A stretch of 64,000 bases of DNA from Pseudomonas svalbardensis (GTDB lineage Bacteria; Pseudomonadota; Gammaproteobacteria; Pseudomonadales; Pseudomonadaceae). Location: the NCBI RefSeq assembly GCF_030053115.1, contig NZ_CP125619.1, positions 3,731,501 to 3,795,500 on the forward strand, in the 5' to 3' direction. The position numbers and the translations under genes are program-made. How positions within the stretch are numbered: position 1 is the stretch's first letter; each line of letters opens with the position of its first letter. Below are positions 1 to 9,192 of the stretch, piece after piece. The notes under the pieces were generated by a model that made no database searches, was not told the origin of the DNA, and was given only the letters and a program-made list of their open reading frames with translations.

Positions 1-234
1 ACTTCGGCCCTCGATCCGCAATTGGTAGGCGAGGTGCTGGACACCATGCGCATGCTCGCTGAAGACGGCATGACCATGGTCCTGGTGACTCATGAAATTC
101 GCTTCGCCCGCGATGTGTCCGACCGCGTGGCGTTCTTTCGCAATGGGCTGGTGCATGAGATTGGTTCGCCTGATCAGGTTATTGGCAACCCGGTGCATGC
201 GGAAACCGCGGCGTTCCTCAAGTCAGTGAAATAA
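1..234 (+). CDS. Amino-acid ABC transporter ATP-binding protein, C-terminal fragment
   Basis: This is the 3' end of an ABC ATPase; the 5' part lies outside the window. The visible protein opens with TSALDP, the residues that follow the Walker B Asp-Glu, and continues to the H-loop (LVTHE) and the usual C-terminal stretch ending GNPVHAETAAFLKSVK. The HisP/GlnQ type found with polar amino-acid uptake systems has this DTMRMLAEDGMTMVLVTHE pattern. The protein would hydrolyse ATP at the inner membrane to drive import. Its place directly upstream of hydroxyproline-type catabolic genes suggests a hydroxyproline or related amino acid as substrate, which is inference. A REP pair separates it from the next gene, so co-transcription is uncertain. 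Confidence 0.88.
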   Translation, partial: TSALDPQLVGEVLDTMRMLAEDGMTMVLVTHEIRFARDVSDRVAFFRNGLVHEIGSPDQVIGNPVHAETAAFLKSVK

Positions 235-246
235 CCGATGGCCCCT

Positions 247-319
247 TCGCGAGCAGGCTCGCTCCCACAGGGTTTGGTGGTCTACACAAAATCAGTGTGG
301 GAGCGAGCCTGCTCGCGAT
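247..319. repeat. REP palindrome pair
   Basis: Two 23-24 bp copies in opposite orientation (247-269 and 296-319) share the core TGTGGGAGCGAGCCTGCTCG and can pair as a hairpin around a short loop. This is the common Pseudomonas REP type; the same sequence with a one-base change recurs at 5577-5666. Confidence 0.9.
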
Positions 320-351
320 GAGGCCCTAACAGACAAAACAAGGAGCAGACA

Positions 352-1380
352 ATGCGCTCATCAAAAGTCATCCATGTAGTCAGCTGCCACGCCGAAGGCG
401 AAGTCGGCGACGTGATCGTCGGCGGCGTTGCACCACCGCCCGGGGCTACGGTGTGGGAACAGTCACGCTGGATTGCCAGGGATCAGACCCTGCGCAACTT
501 CGTGCTCAACGAGCCGCGCGGCGGTGTGTTCCGCCACGTCAACCTGCTGGTGCCGGCCAAGGATCCTCGGGCGCAGATGGCCTGGATCATCATGGAGCCC
601 GCCGACACTCCGCCGATGTCCGGCTCCAACTCACTGTGCGTGGCCACCGTGTTGCTCGACAGCGGCATCCTGCCGATGACAGAACCGCAAACCCGACTGG
701 TGCTCGAAGCACCGGGCGGACTGATCGAAGCGGTGGCCGACTGCCGTGACGGCAAGGTCGAACGGGTGGAAATCAAGAACGTGCCCTCCTTCGCTGACCG
801 CCTCGACGCCTGGATCGAAGTCGAAGGCGTCGGCTCATTGCAGGTCGACACCGCGTACGGCGGCGACAGTTTTGTGATCGCCGACGCCAAGCGCCTGGGC
901 TTTTCCATTCGTCCTGATGAAGCGGCGGAGCTGGTCGAGGTCGGACTGAAAATCACCCGCGCGGCCAATGAACAGTTGGGATTTGTCCATCCGCTGAACC
1001 CCGAGTGGTCGCACATTTCCTTCTGCCAGATCGCGGCTCCCCTCGTCTATGAAAACGGCATCGCCACCGGCGCCAACGCGGTGGTGATTCAACCCGGCAA
1101 GATCGACCGTTCGCCGACCGGCACCGGCTGCTCGGCGCGCATGGCGGTGTTGCAGGCGAAGGGCTTGATGCAGGTCGGCGAGCGTTTTATCGGCCGTTCG
1201 ATCATCGGTTCCGAGTTCCACTGCCGCATCGATTCGCTGACGGAAGTGGCCGGACGCCCGGCAATTTACCCGTGCATTTCCGGCCGGGCCTGGATAACCG
1301 GCACCCATCAGTTGCTGCTCGATCCGAGCGATCCGTGGCCACAAGGCTATCGACTGTCTGACACCTGGCCTGGGGGGTGA
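352..1380 (+). CDS. Proline racemase family enzyme, Ser-Cys type (hydroxyproline 2-epimerase or 3-hydroxyproline dehydratase)
   Basis: A 342-residue cytosolic enzyme of the proline racemase superfamily, preceded by AGGAGCAG six bases before the ATG. The first catalytic position, Cys in MCGHG of classical racemases, is Ser here (MSGSNSLC, Ser90). The second, in [12 protein letters not shown], is Cys260. Ser-Cys members are known in this family and, from memory, can epimerise 4-hydroxyproline and/or dehydrate trans-3-hydroxyproline. The following genes encode a DapA-family deaminase, a permease and a semialdehyde dehydrogenase, which is the standard 4-hydroxyproline route. The convergent Ldh2-family reductase at 5681-6688 would also fit a 3-hydroxyproline route through pyrroline-2-carboxylate. 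D-hydroxyproline dehydrogenase is not in the window. Family certain, reaction uncertain. Confidence 0.85.
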   Translation: MRSSKVIHVVSCHAEGEVGDVIVGGVAPPPGATVWEQSRWIARDQTLRNFVLNEPRGGVFRHVNLLVPAKDPRAQMAWIIMEPADTPPMSGSNSLCVATVLLDSGILPMTEPQTRLVLEAPGGLIEAVADCRDGKVERVEIKNVPSFADRLDAWIEVEGVGSLQVDTAYGGDSFVIADAKRLGFSIRPDEAAELVEVGLKITRAANEQLGFVHPLNPEWSHISFCQIAAPLVYENGIATGANAVVIQPGKIDRSPTGTGCSARMAVLQAKGLMQVGERFIGRSIIGSEFHCRIDSLTEVAGRPAIYPCISGRAWITGTHQLLLDPSDPWPQGYRLSDTWPGG

Positions 1381-1518
1381 GCACAGCCTTGCCAATCCTC
1401 ACCAAAAAACTCTGACAAACGGCTAGTAAAAAACCCTTCGTAACTGAAAAAAGCACTGGCCGAGTCTTTTCACTTGCAATATCGTATACGAAATACAATT
1501 ACTGAACCGGAGGCAACA

Positions 1519-2436
1519 ATGAGCAAGCGCATTAACTGGAGTGGCGTCTTCCCCGCGGTGACCACCCAATTCAACGACGACTTCACCATCAACCTGGAAA
1601 AAACCCACCAGGTGATTTCCAACGTGATCCGTGACGGCGTGTCGGGCCTGGTGGTGTGCGGTTCGGTGGGGGAAAACACCTCGCTGACCGCCGAAGAAAA
1701 AATCGCCGTGACTGAAGTCGCGGTCGACGCTTCCCGCGGCCGCGTGCCGGTGATCTGCGGCGTGGCTGAATTCACCAGCGTGCAAGCGGCCAAGGTCGCC
1801 AACGCCGTGCGCCGCGTCGGCGTCGACGGGGTCATGCTGATGCCGGCGCTTGTCTACGGTTCCAAACCGTTCGAGACCGCCGAGCACTACCGCTACGTGG
1901 CGAAGAATGCCGACGTGCCGCTGATGGTTTACAACAACCCGCCGATCTACAAAAACGACGTGACCCCGGACATCCTGATTTCCCTGGCCGACTGCGACAA
2001 CGTGGTGTGCTTCAAGGATTCATCCGGCGACACCCGTCGTTTCATCGACGTGCGCAATGAAGTCGGTGACCGTTTTGTGCTGTTCGCCGGCCTTGATGAC
2101 GTGGTGCTGGAAAGCATCGCGGTGGGTGCCGAAGGCTGGGTCTCGGGCATGTCCAACGTGTTCCCGAAAGAAGGCGAAACCATCTTCCGCCTGGCCAAGG
2201 CCGGTCGCTTCGCCGAAGCCATGCCGATCTACGAATGGCTGATGCCGATCCTGCACCTCGACGCCCGTGCCGACCTGGTGCAGTGCATCAAGCTGTGCGA
2301 AGCCATCGCCGGTCGCGGCAGCGCCCTGACCCGTCCACCCCGTCTGGCCCTGCCGGAAGCCGATCGTGTTTTCGTCGAGCAGATCATGGCCAAGGCCTTG
2401 GCCAATCGTCCGGAGTTGCCGGACGTCGGTCTCTGA
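1519..2436 (+). CDS. DapA-family lyase, probable pyrroline-4-hydroxy-2-carboxylate deaminase
   Basis: A 305-residue (beta/alpha)8 class I aldolase-family protein. Visible are GSVGENTSL (the carboxylate-binding loop that follows strand 2), Tyr138 in VYNNPP and the Schiff-base Lys166 in VVCFKDSSGD. The start is the ATG at 1519, six bases after CCGGAGG; an in-frame extension upstream lacks such a site. In hydroxyproline catabolism this family converts pyrroline-4-hydroxy-2-carboxylate to alpha-ketoglutarate semialdehyde plus ammonia, which the dehydrogenase at 3970-5550 would then oxidise. True dihydrodipicolinate synthase is less likely because of the gene context. It sits in a same-strand run with the racemase-family gene and the permease. 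Confidence 0.82.
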   Translation: MSKRINWSGVFPAVTTQFNDDFTINLEKTHQVISNVIRDGVSGLVVCGSVGENTSLTAEEKIAVTEVAVDASRGRVPVICGVAEFTSVQAAKVANAVRRVGVDGVMLMPALVYGSKPFETAEHYRYVAKNADVPLMVYNNPPIYKNDVTPDILISLADCDNVVCFKDSSGDTRRFIDVRNEVGDRFVLFAGLDDVVLESIAVGAEGWVSGMSNVFPKEGETIFRLAKAGRFAEAMPIYEWLMPILHLDARADLVQCIKLCEAIAGRGSALTRPPRLALPEADRVFVEQIMAKALANRPELPDVGL

Positions 2437-2509
2437 GTGATTGCCGGGCGGGTCCCTTGCGGCCCCGGCCCGGCTACCTGTTTTTTGCGCCTCTACAGGA
2501 AACGTCAGC

Positions 2510-3907
2510 ATGCCCAATCCTCACAGCTCCTCCCGCGCAACCACGCCCTCGGGACTCAAACGTGTCGTGGCCGCCGCCATGGCCGGCACCGTCGCCGAAT
2601 GGTATGAATTCTTCCTCTACGGCACCGCCTCGGCACTGGTCTTCGGCCAGCTGTTTTTTCGCCAGACCGACAGCCCGATCGATGGCATTCTCGCCGCCTT
2701 CGCTCTGTATGCCGTCGGCTTCCTCGCCCGCCCGCTGGGTGGCCTGGTGTTCGGTCACTACGGTGACAAGTTCGGCCGCAAACGCCTGCTGCAACTGAGC
2801 CTGGTGGTGGTCGGCATCACCACATTCCTGATGGGTTGCCTGCCCGGCTTCGACCAAATCGGCTACGCCGCGCCCGTGTTACTGGTGCTGCTGCGGCTGA
2901 TCCAGGGTTTCGCCTTCGGTGGTGAATGGGGTGGTGCGATTCTGCTGGTGTCCGAACACTGCCCGGACAATCGCCGAGGCTTCTGGGCCAGCTGGCCGCA
3001 AGCCGGTGTCCCGGCCGGTAACCTGGTGGCGACCGTCGCGTTGCTGCTGTTGTCGTCGAACCTGTCGGAAGAGCAATTCCTCGCGTGGGGCTGGCGTGTC
3101 GCGTTCTGGTTCTCGGCGGTGGTGGTGCTGATCGGCTACTGGATTCGCACCAGCGTCGATGACGCGCCGATCTTCAAGGAAGCCCAGGCCCGTCAGGCGC
3201 AAAACAAGCAACAACAATTGGGCGTGGTCGAAGTGCTGCGTCATCACTGGCGTGCGGTGCTGGTCGGTATCGGCGCGCGGTTTGCCGAGAACATCCTTTA
3301 CTACACCGTTGTGACCTTCTCGATTACCTACCTGAAACTGGTGGTGCACAAGGACACTTCAGAGATTCTGTTTCTGATGTTTGGCGCGCACCTGCTGCAT
3401 TTCTTCATGATCCCGCTGATGGGTTATCTGTCCGACCTGGTCGGGCGCAAACCGGTGTACCTGACCGGCGCAATCCTCACCGCGTTCTGGGGCTTCATCG
3501 GCTTCCCGATGATGGACACCGGCAACAACTGGCTGATCATCGGGGCAATCACCCTGGGCCTGGCGATCGAGTCGATGACCTACGCGCCCTACTCGGCACT
3601 GATGGCCGAAATGTTCCCGACCCACGTGCGCTACACCGCGTTGTCCCTGTGCTACCAGGTGGCACCGATCTTCGCCGGCTCGCTGGCGCCGCTGATTGCC
3701 CTCACCCTGCTCAACAAGTACCACAGCTCGACACCGATCGCATGGTACCTGGTCGGCGCCGCGCTGATCTCTATTGTCGCCGTCGGCCTGACTCGGGAAA
3801 CCCGTGGCAAGTCGCTGCATGTGGTGGATAGCGAATCCGCTGCACGGATCGCTGCTCTGGACACCGCCGTACCCGCCAGCGCACGTCGGGGTGATTCGTT
3901 GGCTTGA
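2510..3907 (+). CDS. MFS transporter, metabolite:H+ symporter (MHS) family
   Basis: A 465-residue inner-membrane permease with about 12 hydrophobic segments. The MHS signature [12 protein letters not shown] lies near residue 25, and the MFS loop 2-3 motif appears as [13 protein letters not shown]. The start at 2510 has CAGGAA upstream. MHS porters (ProP, ShiA, KgtP relatives) bring in organic acids, betaines and amino acids with protons. Lying between the deaminase and the semialdehyde dehydrogenase on the same strand, it is probably the secondary importer for hydroxyproline or a related imino acid, which is inference from context. The gene ends 62 bases before the next start. Confidence 0.88.
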   Translation: MPNPHSSSRATTPSGLKRVVAAAMAGTVAEWYEFFLYGTASALVFGQLFFRQTDSPIDGILAAFALYAVGFLARPLGGLVFGHYGDKFGRKRLLQLSLVVVGITTFLMGCLPGFDQIGYAAPVLLVLLRLIQGFAFGGEWGGAILLVSEHCPDNRRGFWASWPQAGVPAGNLVATVALLLLSSNLSEEQFLAWGWRVAFWFSAVVVLIGYWIRTSVDDAPIFKEAQARQAQNKQQQLGVVEVLRHHWRAVLVGIGARFAENILYYTVVTFSITYLKLVVHKDTSEILFLMFGAHLLHFFMIPLMGYLSDLVGRKPVYLTGAILTAFWGFIGFPMMDTGNNWLIIGAITLGLAIESMTYAPYSALMAEMFPTHVRYTALSLCYQVAPIFAGSLAPLIALTLLNKYHSSTPIAWYLVGAALISIVAVGLTRETRGKSLHVVDSESAARIAALDTAVPASARRGDSLA

Positions 3908-3969
3908 GCCTGGCGAATATTTGTGTCCGGCGCGCCTTTCCCTTTGCCCTTTTCCGACAGGAGTTTTTC

Positions 3970-5550
3970 ATGCCCCACATCATCGGCCACAACTACATCG
4001 GCGGTGCGCGCAGTGCCGCCGGCAACATCACCGTGCAAAGCCATGATGCGAGTACCGGTGAAGCGCTGCCCTACTCGTTCATGCAAGCCACCATTCAGGA
4101 AGTCGACGCCGCCGCCCAAGCCGCGGCTACCGCCTACCCCGCTTTCCGCAACTTGCCGGCGAGCCGCCGCGCAGAGTTTCTAGAGGCCATCGCCGCGCAA
4201 CTGGATGCGCTGGACGATGAGTTCATTGCCCTGGTAACCCGCGAGACCGCGCTGCCGACCGGGCGTATTCAGGGTGAGCGCGGCCGTACCAGCGGCCAGA
4301 TGCGCCTATTCGCTCAAGTCCTGCGCCGTGGCGATTTCTATGGCGCGCGCATCGACCGGGCCTTGCCCGACCGTCAGCCACTGCCACGTGTGGATTTGCG
4401 CCAGTACCGAATCGGCGTCGGCCCGGTCGCGGTGTTTGGCGCGAGCAATTTCCCGCTGGCGTTCTCCACCGCCGGTGGCGACACCGCGGCCGCCCTGGCC
4501 GCCGGTTGCCCGGTGGTGTTCAAGGCCCACAGCGGGCATATGGCGACTGCCGAACTCGTGGCCGATGCGATCATTCGCGCCGCCGAGCAAACCAGCATGC
4601 CCAAAGGCGTGTTCAACATGATCTACGGCGCGGGTGTCGGCGAAGCGCTGGTCAAGCATCCGGCGATCCAGGCGGTGGGTTTTACCGGCTCGCTCAAGGG
4701 CGGTCGCGCCCTCTGCGACATGGCCGCCGCACGGCCTCAGCCGATTCCGGTGTTCGCCGAAATGAGCAGCATCAATCCGGTGCTGGTACTGCCCGAAGCC
4801 CTGCAACTGCGCGGCGAGAAAATCGCCAGCGAACTCGCCGCGTCAGTGGTGCTCGGCTGCGGCCAGTTCTGCACCAACCCCGGATTGGTGATTGGTATTC
4901 GCTCCCCTGAATTCAGCACATTTGTTGAATCGCTCAGCGCGGCAATGGCCGACCAGCCGGGGCAAACCATGCTCAACGCTGGCACGTTAACCAGCTACAC
5001 CAAGGGCGTGCAGGCGCTGCGCGCGCATCCGCACATCAGCCACCTGGCCGGCCGCGAACAACAGGGCAAGCAGGCCCAGCCGCAGCTGTTCAAGGCCGAC
5101 GTCAGCCTGCTGCTCAATGGCGATCCTCTGTTACAGGAAGAAGTTTTCGGGCCGACCACGGTACTGGTAGAAGTGGCCGACAAGGCCGAACTGCAACGGG
5201 CATTGCAGAGTTTGCACGGTCAACTCACGGCCACCCTGATTGCCGAAGCCGGTGACCTGCAAACCCATGACGAACTGCTGCCGCTGCTCGAACAGAAGGT
5301 CGGCCGGGTGCTGTTCAACGGCTACCCGACCGGTGTCGAAGTCTGCGATGCGATGGTGCATGGCGGCCCCTACCCGGCCACCTCCGATGCCCGTGGCACC
5401 TCGGTCGGCAGCCTGGCTATCGAGCGTTTCCTGCGTCCGGTGTGTTACCAGAACTGCCCGGATGCGCTCCTGCCCGAGGCGCTGAAAAACGCCAATCCGC
5501 TGGGCATCGCCCGTCTGGTCGATGGCAACAGCCACCGCGAACCGCTGTAA
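3970..5550 (+). CDS. Aldehyde dehydrogenase, probable alpha-ketoglutarate semialdehyde dehydrogenase
   Basis: A 526-residue NADP-type ALDH. Its length and sequence style (HNYIGG start, GVGPVAVFGASNFPLAFS, MSSINPVLVLPEAL) match the bacterial 2,5-dioxovalerate dehydrogenase group rather than ordinary 480-500-residue ALDHs. The general base is Glu264 in FAEMSS and the nucleophile is Cys301 in GQFCTNPG. The ATG at 3970 follows ACAGGAG by six bases; an upstream in-frame GTG/TTG extension overlapping the permease stop is unlikely. It would oxidise alpha-ketoglutarate semialdehyde to alpha-ketoglutarate, the last step of hydroxyproline (or aldaric acid/arabinose) breakdown. A REP pair follows the stop codon. 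Confidence 0.88.
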   Translation: MPHIIGHNYIGGARSAAGNITVQSHDASTGEALPYSFMQATIQEVDAAAQAAATAYPAFRNLPASRRAEFLEAIAAQLDALDDEFIALVTRETALPTGRIQGERGRTSGQMRLFAQVLRRGDFYGARIDRALPDRQPLPRVDLRQYRIGVGPVAVFGASNFPLAFSTAGGDTAAALAAGCPVVFKAHSGHMATAELVADAIIRAAEQTSMPKGVFNMIYGAGVGEALVKHPAIQAVGFTGSLKGGRALCDMAAARPQPIPVFAEMSSINPVLVLPEALQLRGEKIASELAASVVLGCGQFCTNPGLVIGIRSPEFSTFVESLSAAMADQPGQTMLNAGTLTSYTKGVQALRAHPHISHLAGREQQGKQAQPQLFKADVSLLLNGDPLLQEEVFGPTTVLVEVADKAELQRALQSLHGQLTATLIAEAGDLQTHDELLPLLEQKVGRVLFNGYPTGVEVCDAMVHGGPYPATSDARGTSVGSLAIERFLRPVCYQNCPDALLPEALKNANPLGIARLVDGNSHREPL

Positions 5551-5576
5551 AACCACTCTAATGTGCAGCGAAACCC

Positions 5577-5666
5577 TGTGGGAGCGAGCTTGCTCGCGAT
5601 AGCGGTGCAACATTCGACAGAAATGCTGAATGTTATGGCCCCATCGCGAGCAAGCTCGCTCCCACA
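5577..5666. repeat. REP palindrome pair
   Basis: Opposed copies at 5577-5600 and 5643-5666 with core TGTGGGAGCGAGCTTGCTCG, lying between two convergent genes. It is the same REP type as at 247-319, with a one-base variation in the head. It may also end transcription from both sides. Confidence 0.9.
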
Positions 5667-5680
5667 GGTCCGGCTTTCAC

Positions 5681-6688
5681 TCATCCCAGCAGTGCCTTCA
5701 AGTCGTTGTACAAGGCTTCGGGAATCTGCACGCCCTCCACCAAACTGCGTGCTCGCGCCTCGTAACGCCGTTGCGACGGCAAGCGCGCACCCTGCCCTTG
5801 TATGCTCTGGAACATGACTTCGGCACGGGCCAGGTGCTGCTCGGTAGCCTCGCCGAGGAAGCGCCGCGGATCGAGGGCGATGATCAGCTCGCCGTGGTAC
5901 GGCGACGACTTGCTGCCCGCGTCGTACGCCAGCGATTCGGCACTGGTCAGGTCACCAATCAACGGCCCCGCGATCAACTCCACCATGGCGGCCAGCGCCG
6001 AGCCCTTGTGCCCGCCGAATGTCAGCATCGCGCCGGCATCGAGTACCACGCTCGCATCGGTGCTCGGCTGCCCGTCAGCATCGACGCCCCAACCTTCGGG
6101 AATCGCTTGGCCGGCACGTCGATGCAACTCGATCTCGCCACGGGCAATCGCACTGGTGGCGAAGTCGAACACAAACGGATCGTTGCCCGAACGCGGCCAG
6201 CCAAACGCAATGGGATTGGTGCCAAACACCGGTTGACTGCCTCCCGCCGGCGCGACCCAGGCATGGCTGGGATTACACGCCAGCGCCACCAGGCCGGCAG
6301 CGGTCAGTTGCTCGATCTCGACCCACAGGGCGGAAAAATGCACACAGCGATTGATCGCTAAAGCCGCAATCCCGTTTTCCCGGGTTTTCTCCTCCAGTAA
6401 TGGCAGACCCGCCTGAAACGCCAACTGGGAGAAACCACCCGCCGCATCGACCCGCACGATCGAAGGGGCCTGGTCGATCACCCGTGGCTCGGCATCGGCT
6501 ACCACCTTGCCGGCCCTGAGCGAATTTACGCATCCCAAAACCCGGTACAGACCGTGGGAGGCGCAGCCATCGCGCTCGCCGGCAATCACCGTGGCGGCCA
6601 CCGCCTGAGCGTGGGCAAGGTTGAAACCGTTGTGCAGCAAGATCGATTCGGCCAGCTCGCGAGCTTCGGCCAGGGACAGTCGTTTCAT
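5681..6688 (-). CDS. Ldh2/YlbC-family NAD(P)H-dependent reductase (probable pyrroline/piperideine-2-carboxylate reductase)
   Basis: A 335-residue member of the malate/L-lactate dehydrogenase 2 family. Characteristic stretches are CASHGLYRVLGCVNSLRAG, the catalytic His in NRCVHFSALWVEIEQL, NPSHAWVAPAGG and FGTNPIAFGWPR. The start is one of two adjacent ATGs (6691 or 6688) after AAGGAG; the second has the better spacing and gives KRLSLAEARELAESIL. Family members include Dpk-type enzymes reducing pyrroline-2-carboxylate to L-proline and piperideine-2-carboxylate to pipecolate. It points toward the hydroxyproline-type genes. If the neighbouring racemase-family enzyme is a trans-3-hydroxyproline dehydratase, this protein would supply the next step. 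Ureidoglycolate or sulfolactate dehydrogenase activity cannot be excluded. Confidence 0.8.
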   Translation of the reverse strand: MKRLSLAEARELAESILLHNGFNLAHAQAVAATVIAGERDGCASHGLYRVLGCVNSLRAGKVVADAEPRVIDQAPSIVRVDAAGGFSQLAFQAGLPLLEEKTRENGIAALAINRCVHFSALWVEIEQLTAAGLVALACNPSHAWVAPAGGSQPVFGTNPIAFGWPRSGNDPFVFDFATSAIARGEIELHRRAGQAIPEGWGVDADGQPSTDASVVLDAGAMLTFGGHKGSALAAMVELIAGPLIGDLTSAESLAYDAGSKSSPYHGELIIALDPRRFLGEATEQHLARAEVMFQSIQGQGARLPSQRRYEARARSLVEGVQIPEALYNDLKALLG

Positions 6689-6780
6689 CATCAACTCCTT
6701 GGACAGACCGCCCAGACTGGCCCATTCCAGACGCCATGGCTTGATCGCTTTAGGCCCGGTCGACGACGAATTCGGCATAT

Positions 6781-7131
6781 CCCGGCAGCCCGACCATTCG
6801 TCGGCTGGACGTCACACCACCCCTTGACACCGATTGCCTGACCGCCGAGCAACTGTTCGCCGGTGCATGGTCGGCCTGCTAAATCACCGCCATCGAGCAC
6901 GTAGCCAAAGCGAAGAACGTGGTGCTGCCGTCCGATGTGTCCGTCGACATCGAGGTCGATCTGGGTCAGACCGGTCCGGCCTACTTCCTTCAGGCTCGAC
7001 TGACCCTGCGCGTACCGGGTTTGTCCCACGACATCACGACGACACTGGCGCACACCGCCGATCAAATCTGCCCGTACTCGAAAGCGACGCGGGGTAACAT
7101 TGACGTGGCCCTGAACGTCCTCACGGCTTGA
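6781..7131 (+). pseudogene. Decayed ohr/OsmC copy upstream of intact ohr
   Basis: The frame from about 6844 to 7131 encodes AEQLFAGAWSAC, then an in-frame TAA at 6880-6882, then a continuation that ends ICPYSKATRGNIDVALNVLTA. It is closely similar to the intact Ohr at 7238-7678 over about 95 residues, including an identical VDIEVDLGQTGPAYFLQARL segment. The stop falls directly after the peroxidatic Cys. The first part of the gene before about 6790 is only weakly recognisable (YPGSPT against SSPGNP) and no start codon or ribosome site is visible. It appears to be a tandem duplicate that lost its 5' end and gained a nonsense codon. Confidence 0.85.
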
Positions 7132-7181
7132 CGCACCGCGCGGCGTTGCTATCGATCGGCATGGTCGATACGCCATATATA

Positions 7182-7206
7182 TCGCATGCGCCTTAAGCGC
7201 ATGCGA
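7182..7206. promoter_or_regulatory. Perfect 10-bp inverted repeat upstream of ohr
   Basis: TCGCATGCGC (7182-7191), 5-base spacer CTTAA, then GCGCATGCGA (7197-7206), placed 31 bases before the ohr ATG. Position and symmetry suit an operator. The product of the downstream ohrR is the obvious candidate to bind, but the sequence is GC-rich whereas known OhrR sites are mostly AT-rich, so the partner is a guess. A related but imperfect TCGCATACGAGGTATA lies upstream of ohrR near 7750. Confidence 0.5.
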
Positions 7207-7237
7207 ACAACAAACCCAAAACGTTGAGGACTCATCC

Positions 7238-7678
7238 ATGAACAAGATCGAAAAAGTCCTGGCCACAGGCAAAACCCACACGACGTTCAGCGACGGTGAC
7301 AACTCTTCCCGCGGCCTCGCCATCCAGCTCTCGTCGCCTGGAAACCCTAGACTGGCACACGAGTTCGCCGCCATCGTGCCGCACCCAACAGCAGAGCAGT
7401 TTTTCGCCGGCGCATGGTCAGCCTGCTACACCGCTGCCGTCGAGCTGGCGGCGAAAAATATGAAGGTGACGCTGCCGCCCAATCTGGCCGTTGATATTGA
7501 GGTCGATCTGGGCCAGACCGGTCCGGCCTACTTCCTCCAGGCCCGGTTGAGTCTTCGCGTGCCAGGCTTGACGCAAAACGTCGCGACGGAGCTGGCGCAC
7601 GCCGCAGACCAAATCTGCCCGTACTCGAAGGCAACGCGCGGCAATATCGACGTGGTCATCAACGCCCTGACAGCGTGA
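7238..7678 (+). CDS. ohr: Organic hydroperoxide resistance protein (OsmC/Ohr family)
   Basis: A 146-residue cytosolic thiol peroxidase that reduces fatty-acid and other organic hydroperoxides. Both redox cysteines are present: the peroxidatic Cys in AWSACYTAAVEL and the resolving Cys in ICPYSKATRGNIDV. The N-terminus (IEKVLATGKTHTT) and length match Ohr rather than OsmC. The start follows GAGGA with good spacing. It is preceded by a decayed copy of itself and a perfect palindrome, and followed 132 bases later by the MarR-family gene on the same strand, the usual ohr-ohrR arrangement. A second, more diverged intact ohr lies at 16552-16968. Confidence 0.92.
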   Translation: MNKIEKVLATGKTHTTFSDGDNSSRGLAIQLSSPGNPRLAHEFAAIVPHPTAEQFFAGAWSACYTAAVELAAKNMKVTLPPNLAVDIEVDLGQTGPAYFLQARLSLRVPGLTQNVATELAHAADQICPYSKATRGNIDVVINALTA

Positions 7679-7810
7679 TGCGCCGTACGACCGGTTCGAC
7701 TTTCGTCGTCGAACCGGTCGCCACCGTCAGTTAGAGTCGTTCCGACACAATCGCATACGAGGTATATTTCGCTTTTTGCGAGCCATCCGTCTTTGGCCAC
7801 GAGGATGCAC

Positions 7811-8272
7811 ATGAAATCCACCGACAACGTCGCCCCCGACAACCTGAAGCTCTCCGAATTCCTGTGTTTTGCGGTCTATTCCACCAACCTGGCCTTTGGC
7901 AAGGCTTACAAGCCGATACTCGAGCAGCTTGGGCTGACCTATACGCAATACATCACCATCGTCGCGCTCTGGGAGGAAGACAATCAGACCGTGGGCAGCC
8001 TGGGCGAGAAGCTGTTTCTTGAATCGAACACCCTGACCCCGATCCTGAAGAAGCTGGAAGCGATGGGCTTTTTGCAAAGGCAACGCGATCCCGAGGACGA
8101 GCGCCAGGTGCGGATCTGCCTGACAAAGAACGGTCGACAGCTGCGCGAAAGCCAACCGGAAATGGGCCTCGCCGACGCGACGGGCCTGACGCTCGACGAG
8201 TTCACGACCCTGCAGAAGGCGATCGTGAAGCTGCGCAACAATCTCATCAAGTCGACGAAAGCCGGGGAATGA
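7811..8272 (+). CDS. ohrR: MarR-family peroxide-sensing repressor OhrR
   Basis: A 153-residue winged-helix regulator. The reactive Cys typical of OhrR is visible near the N-terminus in LSEFLCFAVYSTNLAF, and the sensing-site tyrosines in LGLTYTQYITIVALW. The DNA-binding region is LGEKLFLESNTLTPILKKLE followed by the wing RQRDPEDERQVRICLT. The ATG at 7811 is chosen because GAGG lies six bases before it; an upstream TTG would add six residues. OhrR represses ohr until the Cys is oxidised by an organic hydroperoxide. Location directly after ohr supports the assignment. Confidence 0.9.
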   Translation: MKSTDNVAPDNLKLSEFLCFAVYSTNLAFGKAYKPILEQLGLTYTQYITIVALWEEDNQTVGSLGEKLFLESNTLTPILKKLEAMGFLQRQRDPEDERQVRICLTKNGRQLRESQPEMGLADATGLTLDEFTTLQKAIVKLRNNLIKSTKAGE

Positions 8273-8307
8273 GCCGGCATACCGATCTGGATATTTTCGT
8301 GTGCGAA

Positions 8308-9192
8308 CTAGCGCACCGCCTCATCCCGCACCACCCCGCGCTCCTCCAGCAAGCGCACAAACATGGTCAGACTTTGCGACACCGTCCCGCGGCGCCACAC
8401 CAGCCAGGTGCGCAAATAGCGAAACGATTCCGATAACGGCCAGACGCTCACGGTGGTGCATCCGGGCATGCTGTTGAGCATGCTGCGGGGCATCAGCGCC
8501 AGGCCTGCACCGGCGCTGACGCACGCCAGCATGCCGTGATAGGACTCCATTTCGAAAATCTTGCCGGGCACCGCAGCGTCCTTGGCGAACCAGCTTTCGA
8601 AGTGGTGGCGGTAAGAGCAATTGGAGCGGAAGGCATAGATGTTTTCGCCATTAACATCCCGCGCACGATGAATGGGGGAATGGTTGAGTGGCGCGATCAC
8701 CACCATCTCCTCCTCAAACGCCGGCACGCCTTCCAGTGCCGGGTGCAGCACCGGTCCATCGACAAACGCTGCCGCCAATCGGCCAGACAACACCCCGTCG
8801 ATCATGGTCCCCGAAGGTCCGGTGGACAGGTCCAGCTCGACCTTGGCGTGCTTCTGGTTATACGCGGCCAGCAGCTCAGGGATACGCACCGCCGCGGTGC
8901 TCTCCAGTGACCCCAGCGGAAACGATCCCTGAGGTTCTTCACCCGCTACGGTGGCGCGAGCCTCCTGAACCAGGTCGAGGATGCGCCGGGCATAGTCGAG
9001 AAAACTCCAGCCCGCCGGCGACAGGCGCAGGCGGCTCTTCTCGCGGATAAACAGATCCACGCCCAGATCCAGCTCCAGTTGCTTGATCCGCGTCGTCAGG
9101 TTCGACGGCACCCGGTGGATGTGCTGAGCCGCTGCGCTGATGCTGCCGTGTTCGGCGACGGCTTTGAAAATTTCCAGCTGAACCAGATCCAA
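8308..9192 (-). CDS. LysR-family regulator, PtrR (YneJ)-like
   Basis: A 294-residue LysR regulator: N-terminal winged helix ([20 protein letters not shown]) and a C-terminal effector domain. Long stretches such as [25 protein letters not shown] and [14 protein letters not shown] match my memory of E. coli YneJ/PtrR, and as in E. coli it is adjacent to the sad-type dehydrogenase gene, here divergent. The start is a TTG at 9192 preceded by GGAG six bases upstream, giving (M)DLVQLEIF like the E. coli protein. It probably controls sad in response to succinate semialdehyde or a putrescine/GABA-related signal, which is inference. Confidence 0.85.
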   Translation of the reverse strand: MDLVQLEIFKAVAEHGSISAAAQHIHRVPSNLTTRIKQLELDLGVDLFIREKSRLRLSPAGWSFLDYARRILDLVQEARATVAGEEPQGSFPLGSLESTAAVRIPELLAAYNQKHAKVELDLSTGPSGTMIDGVLSGRLAAAFVDGPVLHPALEGVPAFEEEMVVIAPLNHSPIHRARDVNGENIYAFRSNCSYRHHFESWFAKDAAVPGKIFEMESYHGMLACVSAGAGLALMPRSMLNSMPGCTTVSVWPLSESFRYLRTWLVWRRGTVSQSLTMFVRLLEERGVVRDEAVR

